A DNA stretch of 64,000 nt from Alopecurus myosuroides (GCA_028641055.1 CM054062.1:183023958-183087957); one strand, 5' to 3'. Positions 33,628-46,026 are shown, counted from the stretch's first letter. Numbers and translations are program-made. The notes: a model not told the origin generated them from the sequence alone.

Positions 33628-36600
33628 ATGCCGCCAACAAGGAGCAACCCGCCTGAGCCACCTCCGATCACGGAGCTGTTGACTCAGATGACTCAGGTCG
33701 TGACTCAGATGGCCCAGATCCAGGCTAACCAGCACAACAACCAGAATGCTCCGCGAGTCAGCATCAAGGAGTTTCTGAGTCTGGGGCCGAGAGCTTTCGT
33801 GGCAACACGGGAGCCTCTGGATGCTGATGACTGGATCAGGGAGATGGCCAGGGCTCTGGACATTGCTCACGTTGCTGAGGAAGACAAAGTCAAGTATGCC
33901 ACCTACCTACTGAAGGGTCAGGTAGCTACCTGGTGGGAGAACTACCAGACCATGAGAGATGGATACCCAATCACCTAGGGTTGTTTCAAGGATGCCTTCC
34001 TAAAGCACCACATCCCAGATGGTCTCATGGAAAGGATGCGTGAGGAGTTTTGCTATCTCAAGCAGGGCAAGCTGGACGTCATTGGCTACCAGAATGAGTT
34101 CAATCGCCTCGCTCGTTATGCTGGTGATGAGGTGTCCACTGAGGCTAAGAAGATGGCAAGGTTCCGCCGAGGTTTTAACCCGGAACTCAAGTACGCCCTC
34201 ACCAACATCAAGGACAAAGACTTCGAGGAGCTCGTGAACACCGCGCTCAATGAAGAAAATGGGCGCAAGGCGTTCGAAGAGTCCCGCAAGCACTCGCGTG
34301 AGGGTGGTTCCTCCTCCAACATGACCACCCCTCCGTAGAAGCGCCGCATCTGGGTGCCAAATGGTGCTGTCACTAGGGCTCCATATGCCCAAGCTTCTCC
34401 AGGCTTCGCTTCCCGCCCACCCAACCCAGCTCAGATGCAGGCTCAGAGGTTCTCAATGGGGCAGCCAAGGCCAGATGCACCTCGTGTCGTCACTTGCTAC
34501 AAATGCAAGCAGACTGGACACTATGCTGATAAGTGCACTCAGAGGCAGCTACCTCCACCACCTCCTCGCCCCAACACCAACCAGGCAATGGTGCGTGCTC
34601 CCCCGGCTAAAGCCTTCAACTCCAACAACAGGCCTGTCGGGAGGACCGCGAGGGTGAATCATGTCAAGGTCGACAAAGCTGAGGAAGCTGCTGACGTCGT
34701 TCTCGGTACATTCCCCGTAAACTCTAACCCAGCTAAAGTGTTGTTTGATACCGGAGCATCGCATTCTTTCGTGTCAAAGATCTTTGCGACAGCAGTTAAA
34801 CTACCTTTTGTTGGTTTGGGTTCCCCGCTAGTAGTAAACTCCCCTGGAGCAACTATGCAAACTTCCAAGATCAGTCATGAGAATCAGATCCTAATTGGAG
34901 GTCACATATTCCTTGCTTCCCTCATTCTGCTTGGCTTCTGACATTGATGTCATTCTTGGCATGGATTGGTTGAAGGCCAATAAAGCTACGATTGAATGTG
35001 CTCAGAAGTCAATAACATTGTTCCACCCTTCTGGCCAGATAGTCTATTCTCCAAATGAATCAAGTTCTGTTCAGCTGTACACCCTCGATGCTAAACCTCT
35101 ACCTCTACTTGAAAATGTTCCGGTGGTTTGTGAATTCCCTGACGTCTTCCCAGAAGAGTTGCCAGGGATGCCTCCGGACAGGGCAGTTGAGTTCGTGATC
35201 GAGCTTGAACCAGGTACTGCTCCAATCTCTAAGCATCCATACAAGATAGCTCCTCCTGAACTGAAATTGTTAAAGGAGCAAATCGATATGTACATGGAGA
35301 AAGGTTACATTCAGCCTAGTTCATCCGCTTGGGGTTGCCCAACTCTGTTCGTTGCCAAGAAGGATCAAACAAAGAGACTCGTGGTTGACTATCGTCCTCT
35401 CAACGAGAAAACCATCAAAAACAAGTATCCAATTCCTCGTATCGATGATCTTTTTGATCAACTTGCTGGAGCCTCAATATTCTCAAAGTTGGACTTGAGG
35501 ATGGGTTACCATCAAATAAAGATCAGGAAGGAAGATATTCCAAAAACAGCTTTCACCACTCGGTACGGTCTATATGAATACACCGTCATGTCCTTTGGTC
35601 TCACCAATGCACCGGCGACATTCTCAAGACTCATGAATTCTGTCTTCCATGAATACCTCGACAAGTTCGTTGTGGTATATCTCGATGATATTCTGGTCTA
35701 CTCAAAATCCGAGGAAGAGCATGGAGAACACCTTCGTCTCACTCTCATGAAACTTCGTGAGCATCGTCTGTATGCCAAATTCTCCAAATGTGAGTTCTGG
35801 ATTCCAGAAGTTGCTTACCTTGGTCATATCATCTCTGCCAAAGGCATAGCCATTGACCCAGAAAAGGTTAAGGAAATTGTCGATTGGAAACCTCCTAAGA
35901 CGGTGAAGCAAGTCAGAAGTTTTCTTGGCTTGGCTAGCTATTGCCGTCGTTTCGTCCAAAACTTTTCCAAGATTGCCAAACCTCTCACTGATCTCACGAA
36001 GAAGGACAAGAAGTTCGTTTGGACTCCACAATGTGATGAGAGTTTCAATCTCTTGAAGACTAAGCTCACTTCTACCCCAGTTCTGGTTGGCCCAGATACT
36101 ACCAAACCTTTCCAGATATTCTGCGATGCATCTCTCCAAGGTCTAGGTGCAGTTCTTATGCAAGAACGTCAAGTTGTGGCTTATGCTTCACGTCAGTTGA
36201 ATGCCCATGAGCAAAACTATCCCACACATGACCTAGAACTTGCAGCAGTTGTGTTTGCCCTCAAGAAATGGAGACAATACTTGTTGGGTAACCGCACTGA
36301 AATCTTTTCCGATCATAAGAGTCTGAAATACATCTTCACTCAACCAGATCTAAACCTCAGGCAAAGGAGATGGATTGAAAAGATTAAGGATTTTGATCTC
36401 ACCATTTCTTACACTCCAGGCAAGGCTAATGTTATGGCCGATGCTCTCAGTCGCAAGTCATATTGCAATAATCTCATGATCATGGAAAGCCAACCTCCAC
36501 TTCATGAAGAATTCCAGAAGCTGAACCTTGGTCTTGTTCCTAAAGGCTATCTTGCTAGCTTGACAGCCAGTCCAACTCTCGAGGACAAGATTCGTTCTGA

Positions 36601-38017
36601 ACAACTTCGTGATGATGAAATCAAGAAGATGGTAGAACACATCAAAGAAGGCAAGGAGAAATTCAAGTCCTTCTCAATTGATGACAAAGGAACTGTGTTC
36701 TTTGAAGGACGCATTGCAGTTCCTCAAGTTCAAAGTCTCAAAGATATCATTCTCAAGGAGGCCCATGAATCTCCTCTTTCCATCCACCCTGGAAGTACAA
36801 AGATGTACCAGGATCTTAAGACACTGTATTGGTGGCCTGGCATGAAACGTGAAATTGCTCAATACGTTTCTGAATGCGACGTTTGTCAACGTGTTAAGGC
36901 AGTCCATCAGAAAACAGCCGGTCTACTACAACCTCTGAAAATCCCTGAGTGGAAGTGGGACATGATTGAAATGGACTTCGTCACTGGTTTTCCAAAGTCC
37001 AAAAAGGGCAACGATGCAATCTTCGTTGTTATTGATCGTCTCACTAAAGTAGCTCACTTCTTCACTGTCAAAGAAACAATCTCAGCTAGCCAGTTAGCAG
37101 AACTCTACACAGCAAAGATTGTTCCTCTTCATGGTGTTCCATTGGAAATAAGCTCAGACCGTGGAAGCATATTCACTTCTCATTTCTGGAAAAGCTTTCA
37201 AGAAGCATTGGGCACCAAACTTCTGTTCAGCACAGCTTATCACCCTCAGTCTCAAGGGCAAGTCGAAAGAGTCAATCAGATTCTCGAGGATATGCTTAGA
37301 GCATGTGGTCTCTCCTTTGGCATGAAATGGGAGGATTGCCTTCCATATGCTGAATTCTCCTACAACAACAGCTACCAGGCAAGCCTAGGCATGGCACCAT
37401 TTGAAGCACTCTATGGCCGCAGATGCAGGAGTCCAATCAATTGGTCTGGAGCTGGTGAACGTTCACTCTTAGGCCCTGACATTGTTAAGGAAACCAGGGA
37501 GAAATTTCGCATCATTCGTGACAATCTCAGGATTGCTCAGTCTCGTCAGAAAAGCTATTATGACAGCAAGCACAGGGATATGATCTATGCACCTGGTGAC
37601 AAGGCATATCTCCGTGTAACTCCCCTCAGAGGCACTCATCGTTTCGGTGTGAAAGGAAAGCTTGCACCAAGATACATTGGTCCTTTCAACATTCTCTCAA
37701 GGCGGGCAGAAAATGCCTATCGTCTTGAACTTCCAGAAAAACTATCCAAGGTGCATGATGTGTTTCATGTGTCACAGCTCAAGAGGTGTTTCAAAGATCC
37801 AGATCGTGCAGTTGATCATGATTCCATTGAGCTGCAAGATGATCTATCTTATGAGGAGCACCCTGTTCGTATTCTCGATGAGACCGAGCGTAAGACTCGC
37901 AACAAGAGCACAAAGTTCTTGAAAGTGCAGTGGTCGCATCATTCCGATAAAGAGGCAACGTGGGAGACCGAAGAGGATCTTCGCAAGAAGTATCCGGACC
38001 TTTTCCTTTCTCAGTAG
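33628..38017 (+). pseudogene. Chromovirus 2 gag-pol, two gag stops and a frameshift; pol open
   Basis: The ATG at 33628 follows an acceptor-like TATTCAG. Gag has TAG at 33976 (from TGG) and TAG at 34336 (from CAG). Reading continues through the CCHC knuckle CYKCKQTGHYADKC and protease FDTGAS to 34941. Compared with chromovirus 1, two bases are missing near 34934, shifting the rest into another frame, open from there to the TAG at 38015-38017. That part holds RT ([11 protein letters not shown]), RNase H, the integrase zinc finger and DDE core, and a C-terminal chromodomain ([17 protein letters not shown]). The pol part is full-length. A programmed frameshift is unlikely because the sister copy is in one frame and no slippery site is obvious. 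Confidence 0.94.
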
Positions 38018-38039
38018 GAATCTCGGGGCGCGATTCCTT

Positions 38040-38053
38040 CAAGGGGGGCGTTT
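38040..38053 (+). promoter_or_regulatory. Polypurine tract of chromovirus 2
   Basis: CAAGGGGGGCGTTT immediately before the 3' LTR, identical to that of chromovirus 1. Confidence 0.8.
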
Positions 38054-41000
38054 TGTAACATCCCAAGTATGAAAACTCCCTTTAGAATGTTTGTTTCATG
38101 TTTATTAAAGTATTGCATCATGTCATCATATTGTTTCCATTTGTTTTCATTTAGTTTGCATCTGTTATTCTCTGTGTTCTCCATTCAAATTCAAACTTTA
38201 TTCAAATGATTATTTCATACTTGCTCTGTTACAATCTTTTTCAAATTATAATGTCAAATTAAACCCTTATGTTGTTTCCAATTTTCCATAATGATCACTT
38301 ATTAAAATGATGGTTTTAATCAATCAATTGATTCCAAATTGCATTCAAAAATTCAAATCAAAGCACCAAACAGAACCACTTTGAAATTATGAATGTTATC
38401 AAAACAAATCAACTCATTTTGTTTATAATTAAACATAGAGGTCACCCTATTTAAAAGTTTGTTTTATTAATAATCACTTAAATAAAAATCATCCAAATTG
38501 GGTTTAAATACAAACAGCAAGTAAATTTCAAACTTTTTGAAAACAGAACTTAGCATTTGTTTGCTAATGACCTAAATAGCTTACCCTAATTTTTCCTAAA
38601 ATTTTACTAATTTAAAACCTATCAAATTCTTCCAATTCCTCTTTCAGCAAAAAAAAAACAGGAGAATGAAAATTAAAAAAAGAAATTTTGGCGCCAAAGG
38701 GGAGTGGGATGCGCCCAGCCCACCTCTTTTTCTTCCGCGCGCAGCCCAGCCCATCACTTAATCAGCATACCGTTTCGTTTTTTTTCTTTCTTTCTAATCC
38801 GTCGTCGCCCCCGCGTACGGCAGGCCATCCGACCGTGGCACGGCGGCACCTCCGCGAGCAGACGGTGATCGCGCGCCCACCAGCTCTATAAAGCCGCCCT
38901 AGGGCCGCGCGCTGTGCCCTAGCTAACCCTAGGCTCCTGTTCCCCCTCGCTCCGCCGCCGATTTCATCTCTCTCGCCGTTTTCCCCTCACTGCATCCACC
39001 CCACCGGCAAGCTCACCTCTGAATCCATGTCAACCGCCGCCACTCCGCCGCGCCAACTACCTACCTAAGTACAGGAACCAACCCACCACTATCCCCTCTC
39101 CCGTTTGGACACCAGAGCCACCTCGGAGAGCCTCTGTAGCCTCGCCGCCGTCCACGGACTTGCCGCCGTCGAGTTCGTCACCGGGCCCCTGCAACCACGA
39201 CCACGCCGGTGAGCCACCGTGGCATCCATCCCCTCCTCCCTCTCTGTTGGTCGCATGCACGCACACGCATCCGTGCACTTCTCACGCGAGCACCTCGAGC
39301 CCAGTCGCCGCGTGCTCGCCGTCGTTACGCCGTCGAACCTCTGTCAGGTTGCATAAGCTATTGGTCGTCAGTAAAGTTCAGTTAGCCAGGGAGCTGAAGC
39401 TCAACCTCTCTACATCTCTGTTACTGACAACAAAACGGAAACAGCGCACTGGTTCAGCAACCGCGAGCGCACCCCCGAGCCCAGGGATCGATCCCTGGCT
39501 CGCGCACGGGAGAAATCCCCACTTTTTTCGATCCCGCGCTGACAGGGTGGCCCCCCCTGTCAGCCACACCCTTGCCACGCACGCGCGCGCACGCCACGCT
39601 GGCCCCAGGCCCACTGGCAGTGCCTGGGGTTAGGTTACAGTGCGGTAACAAATAATTTCCGGCACGTTTTCGTTTTTTAAAACTAATCCTTTTAATTACA
39701 GAATAGTCATCTGTTTTAAATTGTTAATAACTTTTAAAATATAACTCCAAATAACAAAAGTAAAATATGTTTGTTGTTCTAAATTAAATTGTCTATCCAT
39801 TTATGCCAGTTGTTTCCTGTTTTAAATTTTCCAAATGCATTTCAAATTTGAATTCAAATAATGCAATTGTAATTTGCTAAATTGCATAACTAAATCATAA
39901 TTAATCCAAATAATGCAAAGAAAATATGTTTTCCATACCATTTTGAACCACCTGTTCAAATATAAATTTTGTTTCATGGTTTGAACAATTTAAATTGCTT
40001 AAATAATTTAAACCTTATTTAAATCATTTAAAATTGCTAAAATCATAACTTGCTCAATTTAAATTATTTTTGAACATGCAAAATATGTTTTCCAACTAGA
40101 AAAACATAACCCTTTCAAATATGAATTTGAATTTATGATTGGAATAAATAAAATTCAAATAATATTCAAACTTGTTTTAAACTCATTTAAAACTTGTTTA
40201 ATATTGTCTAAGTCATAATAAATTCATCCTAATTCCCTTTTCAATATTTGAAACATGTAATCCACCCAAAATTTTATGATCTTTTCAAATATGAATTTTG
40301 TTATTTATTTTGCACAAGTTAAGTGGCTGAAAACAACAAATACTTGTGTGTCACCTTTAAGGAACCAAAAATTCCATAACTTAATAAATAAAATTCTAAA
40401 TTGCTAAACCTCATTTCAAATTGGTTCTATTGTTGTTATTTTGTTGTTTTCCTCATCCATGCATCATACTAAACCATTTTCACCTGTTGGTTAATTAGAA
40501 AACAACTGTTTCAACCAAAATCCATGAGCTTTTCATATGCAACTCAAAATGGCATATGTGCCCATTTAAATTGTGTTACCATGTCAACTAGTTTATTTTT
40601 ATGCATCCCTTTAAATTGACATGCATCATCCCATGATTGTGCACTATGCCATGATATTGATTGTTTATTTTCCTGTATTGTTTGTTTGCTTCTTCTCGGA
40701 TAGACGACGACGTTGAGACCGACGATCTTTACGACACCCCTTCTGAGGATCTAGCTCAGTACCCGGCTACTGAGTTTGCAGGCAAGTTATCACTCACATG
40801 AACCATTGTGTTCCTTTCAACATTGGTTACCAATACTTTCCGTTGTCTATTTTGCTAGCCATATGTATCGTGGCTTCTGTTACGAACCTATCACATGATA
40901 CCCTGAACCCTGATATTGCCTCACCTCCAGTCCTATAACCCCGTTGTTTGGGCCCGTGCCTTACTAGCATGCTTAGGGTTGTTTTTGCTCGAGTCTGTTA

Positions 41001-42532
41001 TCAGTTACGTTCTGTTATCATATCTGTTTATATTCTGGGGCTCGATGTTAAACAACAACCTGTTAATTTGAGGTAATAATAATTTGCTGATAAGGCACCG
41101 GCAGGAGGCCCGGCGTGGTTTTGAGGCCTGCTAGTGTCGACCCTAATAGGAAAAGGGTCTTGTCTACTGATCCATGATGAGCGCACTATCCGCATGTGGG
41201 AAGCGTGTATGGGCGCCCCCCTCAATTTGATTCGATTCGCATCTCGTCCAAATCACCACACTTAGTTCGGGCTTTCTATTTGATGCACGCATATGCAGGT
41301 ACGAACCCGAGGCCAGGGTGGAACTTTTGTAGTCGGCATTTAGGGCGGCGTGGTCTTCCAGTGCTATGAGGGTCCCCTTTTCTTCGCGGGGCTCGATTAG
41401 CCGCGCACGCACAGCACGTGGTGCTTTGGGCTTGATGCGAAGAAGAGTTGAGTTGTGTTGAGTGCCCCGCTTGGTGGGAAAGGCCTTCCCATCTGGCGGG
41501 TTATTCTTACGTGTACGGCCAAATTGGTGCACCCCTGCAGGGATAAATCTTCTCGAGAAGCCGTGTTTTCCGCGGTTATGGTTGACTTGGTGAAAGTACT
41601 GGCTAACAAGTACTCAGAACAACTTACACCTAACTAATGATAACCTGACTAGTAATAGGCTTATTGACACAACAATTTGATCCATCATTAATACAACCGT
41701 GTGAGTTATCCTCGGATTGCTTCTTTGGATAAGGGGCGAGATCCAGGATGGGTTTGTGTGGTGGTTAGCTATAGTGGGTTACGATACGCTATCTTATCCC
41801 CTTTCTGATAGCCGGAAGTTGTAGTTTGTTCTGTAAGTTGGTTAGTGCAGTCAGTTGCAGCATCTTTTATACCCCTTTCTTCCGTTGAACCCAAGGCATC
41901 TGTGCTTGGTGTTGACGGGCTACACTTTGGTGAACTATGAGTCTTGCTTGCCAGTACGTTTATGTACTGACCCCTTTGGGGCTGTGGTTTCCGCAGACTA
42001 CGCTTACGAGGATCCCCGTGACGGCTACTACGTGGAGTTTGACGAGGCTGCTGACGAGTAGGTAGCGGACCCGGGCAGGATCCGAGACATCGTGGATGGG
42101 CTCCGTTCTCTTTTCATTCCCGGCTTCTTAAGCCTATTTGGATTTGTCTGTACTCAGACCCTTTGAATTCTTCCGCTGAGATGTAATGATGTTATGTTGG
42201 GACATGTGTCCTCTGGATGATTGTATTTGCTATCTCTGCCCTAGTGAGGGCCATTTGCAACTTACTTCAATCTTTTGTGTCTTAGATATTTGTTGTGTTA
42301 TCATCTTGTTCAAAGCCGTTGACGTACCATGTGTGTATGGTATGAAGTACGTCAATGGTAGTGTCCTGATTTCTACGGGATGGTTTACATCGACGATGGA
42401 TAGTAAAGATTGGTTGTCACACATAAGTGTTGGCCTACTCGTAGGAGCTGCGGGTGCCGGTAAGCCCCGTAATCCAATCAAAATACTGTTCAGTTCGTAC
42501 GGTGAGTATCCTCTAGAAGTCCGGGTGCGACA
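38054..42532 (+). repeat. 3' LTR of chromovirus 2 (full length)
   Basis: At 4,479 bases this is the undeleted LTR. It has TATAAA at 38887-38892, hairpins at 39538-39629, AT-rich DNA 39650-40680, exon-like segments 40704-40781 and 41997-42061, and end GGTGCGACA. Small frames inside (such as 39160-39633 and 42186-42590) are not supported as genes. Confidence 0.93.
40704..42061 (+). other. LTR-embedded exon pair (chromovirus 2, 3' LTR)
   Basis: Segment A is 40704-40781 and segment B is 41997-42061, with the same splice-like borders and frame as the other three copies. Segment A has SED where the 5' LTR copy has SEN. Confidence 0.5.
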
Positions 42533-42537
42533 AATAA

Positions 42538-42574
42538 CATCATACATGATTGCCTCTAGGGCATATTCCCAACA
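42538..42574 (-). repeat. Right LTR of copia element, terminal 37 bases
   Basis: This completes 26741-28031. It reads catcatacatgattgcctc... to cccaaca and matches 6647-6683 of the left LTR. The copia duplication gcaag follows at 42575-42579. Confidence 0.92.
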
Positions 42575-42579
42575 GCAAG

Positions 42580-43322
42580 ATCACAAATAACATATGAAAA
42601 TAAAGACTATAATCAACTTGGCATAAGTTCAATATTCATCGGATCCCAACAAACACAGCACATAGAGTTACATAAGATCAATCTCAATCATGTTAGGCAG
42701 CTCACGAGATCTAAACATGGAGGCATATGAGGATGAGACAACCATCTAGCTACTGTTATGGACCCATAGTCCAAGGATGAACTACTCACGCATCACTCCG
42801 GAGGCAGGCATGGTGATGTAGAGGCCTCCGGTGATGATTTCCTCTCCGGTAGGGTGTCGGAGACAGCTTCAGAACCCCCTGATCTAGGGTTGACGGTGAC
42901 GGCGGCTGCGGAACTTTTCGGGGATATTTGATCAGGTGTCTAGGGTTTTCCATCCGGGGGAATAAATAGGTGGAAGGGCAGAGGCGGTGGAGCCCCACAC
43001 CACCCCCTGGCATCGCCAAGGGGGGGGGCGCCACCCCATGTTGTGGGCCCCCTGATGCCCCTCTTTGACTCCTCTTCGGTCTTTTGGATGCTTCCGGGGA
43101 AATAGGCACTTCGGGCTTTGTGGGGTCCAATTCCGAGAATATTTCCTGAACAACTTTTCTGAAATAAAAAACAGAGAACAGGGAACTGGCACTTGACATC
43201 TTGTTAATAGGTTAGTCCCAAAAAACGTGTAAAAATGATATAAAGAAGGGAGAAAACATGTAGCGATTGGCATAATATTATCATGGAGCATCAGAAATTA
43301 TAGATACATTGGAGACGTATCA
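42580..43322 (-). repeat. Left (3') LTR of layer-1 element, second part
   Basis: This continues from 3163 and aligns with 58928-59684. It ends GACGTATCA at 43322. On the minus strand a CCTATTTATTCCCCC stretch (~42957-42971) may be a weak TATA-type core; the right LTR has the same at ~59308-59322. The minus-strand open frames 42786-43199 and 42932-43291 cover LTR sequence and are not genes. Confidence 0.9.
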
Positions 43323-43337
43323 AGCATCCCCAAGCTT
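43323..43337 (-). promoter_or_regulatory. Polypurine tract of layer-1 element
   Basis: On the minus strand AAGCTTGGGGATGCT abuts the LTR start TGATACGTCTCC, as in many Triticeae gypsy elements. Confidence 0.75.
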
Positions 43338-44392
43338 AGTTCCTACTCATCCTCGAGTAGGTAAACGATAAACAATAATTTCTGAGGTGACATGCTACTA
43401 ACATAATCTTGATCATAAAAATGTAAAGGCATATGCAAGCTGAGATCATAGAACTTCAAACACAAACATGATAAATAGAACTTTAATAATAAAGCAAAGC
43501 AATCACTTTTCATCATGAAGAGTATCTCAAATAAAGGATCACGAGTAATAATGCAAAGAAAGGTAAATTTCTGTTTCAGCTATAGAGAAATCATGGCAAA
43601 GTGATATTTCGCTAGTCCTTAAGAGTGGGGCAAAACATAAATGCCAGGACACCTTCAAAGTTCATGGGGAAGACTAGAGCAAATAATTTTAGAACAAATG
43701 ATATCACATCATGAAGTAATTATTGATGGCTATGGGACAATGCATGTAGAACTAAGAATGGCAAAAATGCTCTCTCAACTGTGCATAAAGTTAGAAGATG
43801 GAGACTCAAGATAAAAGTAAAACAAAGGCCCTTTGCAGAGGGAAGCGGGGATCAACTCATGTGCTAGAGCTTTTTATATTATTAAACAGAGGTATGAAAA
43901 GTTTGACACTCCTCGCATCCATCTTTCACAAACCCTGGCTAACCGAATCCTCGGGTGCCTACCAACAATCAGATACCGTGGAGGAGTGTCTATATTTTGG
44001 GAGATGTATGCTAATGTCAACGAATAGTAAACAGAAAATACAGTACGTCACAAGACAACTGGATTCACAAGAGCGGCTCCCATGTGAAGGACGCATATGG
44101 GTAGAAGGTCATCCCTCTTTCTCTTTTGTTTACACAATTATGTTTTGACTGATAAACCAGAGGCAAAAATAGTGAAGAGATTTTGTGTGTATTAATTTGG
44201 GGCTGGGCACCCCACTGCCAGCTCTTCTATCATTTGGATAAGCGGATGAAGCCACTAGTCCAGGGTGTGAAATCCAATCAATAAGTGATATAAAGATTCT
44301 CTATTGACGTCCTCATGAGCAAAAACAGGAACATAAAGCAAGCGTAATTTTGAAAGTTTTAAAGGTAACACATGAGAAATTTACTTGGAGTG
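43338..44392 (-). other. Internal non-coding part of layer-1 element (3' side)
   Basis: AT-rich DNA with no supported gene. The overlapping plus frames at 43798-44148 and 43833-44027 have no recognisable motif. It ends with the duplication gagtg (44388-44392) of the Tat insertion; the internal sequence resumes at 54982. Confidence 0.7.
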
Positions 44393-44884
44393 TGTCGATT
44401 AGTCATCTCAACAAGTCCCTCGGATGATCCGGTAGGGTTTCTATTAAGAGAACGTATGGACGCTGGTGACGATCGTCGGCTAACAGGGGGCACAATTTAC
44501 CCAGGTTCGGGGCCCTCGTAGAGGTAAAACCCTTACTCCTGCTCTTTCAATCTGTATTATGAGTAGATCGGTTACAATGGGGGGGTGCTCAAGTCGAGAG
44601 TATGGTCTCGATCTCAAGGCTTTGGTGGTGAGAAGTTGATTGGATCCCCCTCCCCGGTGGTTCTCTAGGCCTTATATAGGTGGCTAGGTCTCAAACCGTC
44701 CCCGGGGGGGTTACAAACCCTAGTTTTAGGTCCGTTACAAGTTTCCTTCTTGACCCGCAAGTCTTTGCGGGTGGGCTCCAGTTGGGCCTTCTAGAACTGT
44801 AGGTGGCACCTCCCTCTAGGTTCAGGTCTTGGGCCTTGGACCGGGTAGCCTCACCCGATAGGTCCAGAATTCTCCCCCACGTCA
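44393..44884 (-). repeat. Left (3') LTR of Tat element
   Basis: 492 bases, near-identical to 54480-54976. It contains a minus-strand TATA core (CCTATATAAGG, 44670-44680) and ends CACGTCA. Confidence 0.9.
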
Positions 44885-45519
44885 GTATCCCCCGAGTGTT
44901 TACTCGATTGAGAATCTGTCGGGTGGACACTCAAAGTTCGTTTTGATTTCCCTCGATTGACCGTTCAATCGCCTGTTTTTTTGAGGGTGTATACCCTGTG
45001 CGCGACGCACTCATGTACTCGAGCATCGAGTGATTAAATGTGCCTTGTATCGGCTGTTTTTGCATAAGGATGTGGCTCAGTCGCTTGGCTCTCCCGAGAG
45101 ATCAGGGCCAATTAATTGCATCTAGGGCAAACACGGTTCTGGCCTACTCAAGTTCGAGACCTCCGACTCAAACTTGGCAAGGTGATCATTGCGAATGGGT
45201 CGTGGAGGTCTTACTGAGTCAAACTTAACCTAAAAGGGGTACCCGGCGTGTCCGCTAGGATTTTTCTTCGTGTTGTTGACACGGAAATTTACCGGAGGAC
45301 GCAGCTTGAGTGCGATTCCAGGCCCACAAGAGAGATCTTTGGGTCTTACCTTCATACTCAAAAGAATAGGGCATCCGGATGTGCCTAGTCGGTCGAACGA
45401 TCCAGGATAAGGATGTGTAAATACATCGTGTGGTAGAGTAGCGGGAGCCGCAAACTCGTGATTTTACCTTAGTCATCTTCTTGCGAATCCTCAAATGAAG
45501 AGATCTTCTTTCTTTGTTG

Positions 45520-45850
45520 ATCTTATACGAAAGAGATTTCGCGTTGTCGAAAGAGATTTCATGTCAAGGTGCTTGTGTGAAAGAAATTTCGCGTCTTGAT
45601 GAGCCCATACGAAAGAGATTTCGTGTTAGGGACGCTTATGCAAAAGAAATTTCGCGTCATGATATGCCCATACGAAAGAAATTTCGTGTTAGAGTGCTTA
45701 TGCGAAAGAATTTTTGTGTATTGATGTGCCCATACAAAATAAAATCTCGAGTTTAGGGATGCTTGTGCAAAAGAAATTTCGCGTCTTGATATGCCCATAT
45801 GAAAGAAATTTCGTGTTAGGATGCTCATCCAAAAAAAAATCGCGTCTTGA
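45520..45850 (+). repeat. Minisatellite of ~30-base half units with GAAATTTCG core
   Basis: About ten copies of an AAAGAAATTTCGYGT-type core alternate with linkers gatgcttatgc and gatatgcccatac, giving a ~60-base compound unit. The core GAAATTTC is self-complementary. The frame 45514-45756 just reads through the repeats and is not a gene. It lies in the Tat element between the 3' LTR and the antisense ORF promoter. Tandem repeats here are common in Tat elements. Confidence 0.85.
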
Positions 45851-46020
45851 CGAGGTATGTAGTGATGTCACTGCGCACTTGTTCGTTTTGGCTGCTCCCG
45901 ATGGGACGTGACAAAGCGGAGCAGAGCACGTGGCCCCATCTTGTCATCTTTTTTACCGGATACGATAGGGCGTGTCCGGTTTTCCCATTGGGCCACGCGC
46001 TGTAAATACGCACGATCTTC

Positions 46021-46026
46021 TATAAA
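46021..46026 (+). promoter_or_regulatory. TATA box of Tat antisense ORF
   Basis: TATAAA, preceded ~35 bases upstream by CCCATTGGGCC (inverted CCAAT). It lies about 218 bases before the antisense ORF ATG at 46239. A second TATAAATA is at 46135-46142. Confidence 0.55.

Larger units (their letters stand above)
28032..42532 (+). mobile_element. Chromovirus 2 (Ty3/gypsy, Tekay/Del-like), intact extra ORF
   Basis: It begins TGTAACATCCC at 28032 and ends GGTGCGACA at 42532, with duplication aataa on both sides, inserted in the right LTR of the copia element. LTRs are 28032-32061 (4,030 bases) and 38054-42532 (4,479); the shorter 5' LTR lacks one internal ~449-base block. It belongs to the same family as chromovirus 1 but a different subfamily: U3 and the AT-rich parts differ clearly while the coding parts are close. 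The primer site is intact, the extra ORF is intact, gag has two stops, and a 2-base loss shifts frame between protease and RT. The 1,000-codon RT-integrase-chromodomain stretch is open. Confidence 0.95.
3164..42574 (-). mobile_element. Layer-2 Ty1/copia retrotransposon, nested host of three insertions
   Basis: The element begins TGTTGGAACG at 3164 and ends TTCCCAACA at 42574, with duplication gcaag at 3159-3163 and 42575-42579. It reads on the minus strand: initiator-Met-type primer site at 26726-26739, gag-pol from 25346 down to 6761, and purine tract at 6684-6701. In its own orientation the LTR begins TGTTGGGAATATGCCCTAGA, like the Angela/BARE group of Triticeae copia elements. The right LTR is 26741-28031 plus 42538-42574 (1,328 bases). 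The left LTR is 3164-6683 and contains a Harbinger insert. Chromoviruses sit in pol (7973-22653) and in the right LTR (28032-42532). The two LTRs differ at many positions, more than the chromovirus LTR pairs do, consistent with this being the older insertion. Confidence 0.95.

Noticed and set aside
34000..34764. Antisense and shadow frames over gag and pol of the chromoviruses
   Set aside because: They follow codon structure of the real gag-pol frame and contain no family motif.
34895..34942. Separate pol gene start at 34895
   Set aside because: The apparent start overlaps the protease region of the gag frame; comparison with chromovirus 1 shows one continuous frame with a 2-base loss.
43798..44148. 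Overlapping plus frames in the layer-1 internal region
   Set aside because: They are opposite to the element's direction, without motif, and interrupted-looking; not supported as a gene.
45514..45850. Regularly spaced repeats resembling a CRISPR array, and the frame through them
   Set aside because: The units are compound tandem repeats with similar linkers, not unique spacers, in a plant retroelement; the frame is a by-product of repeat length.
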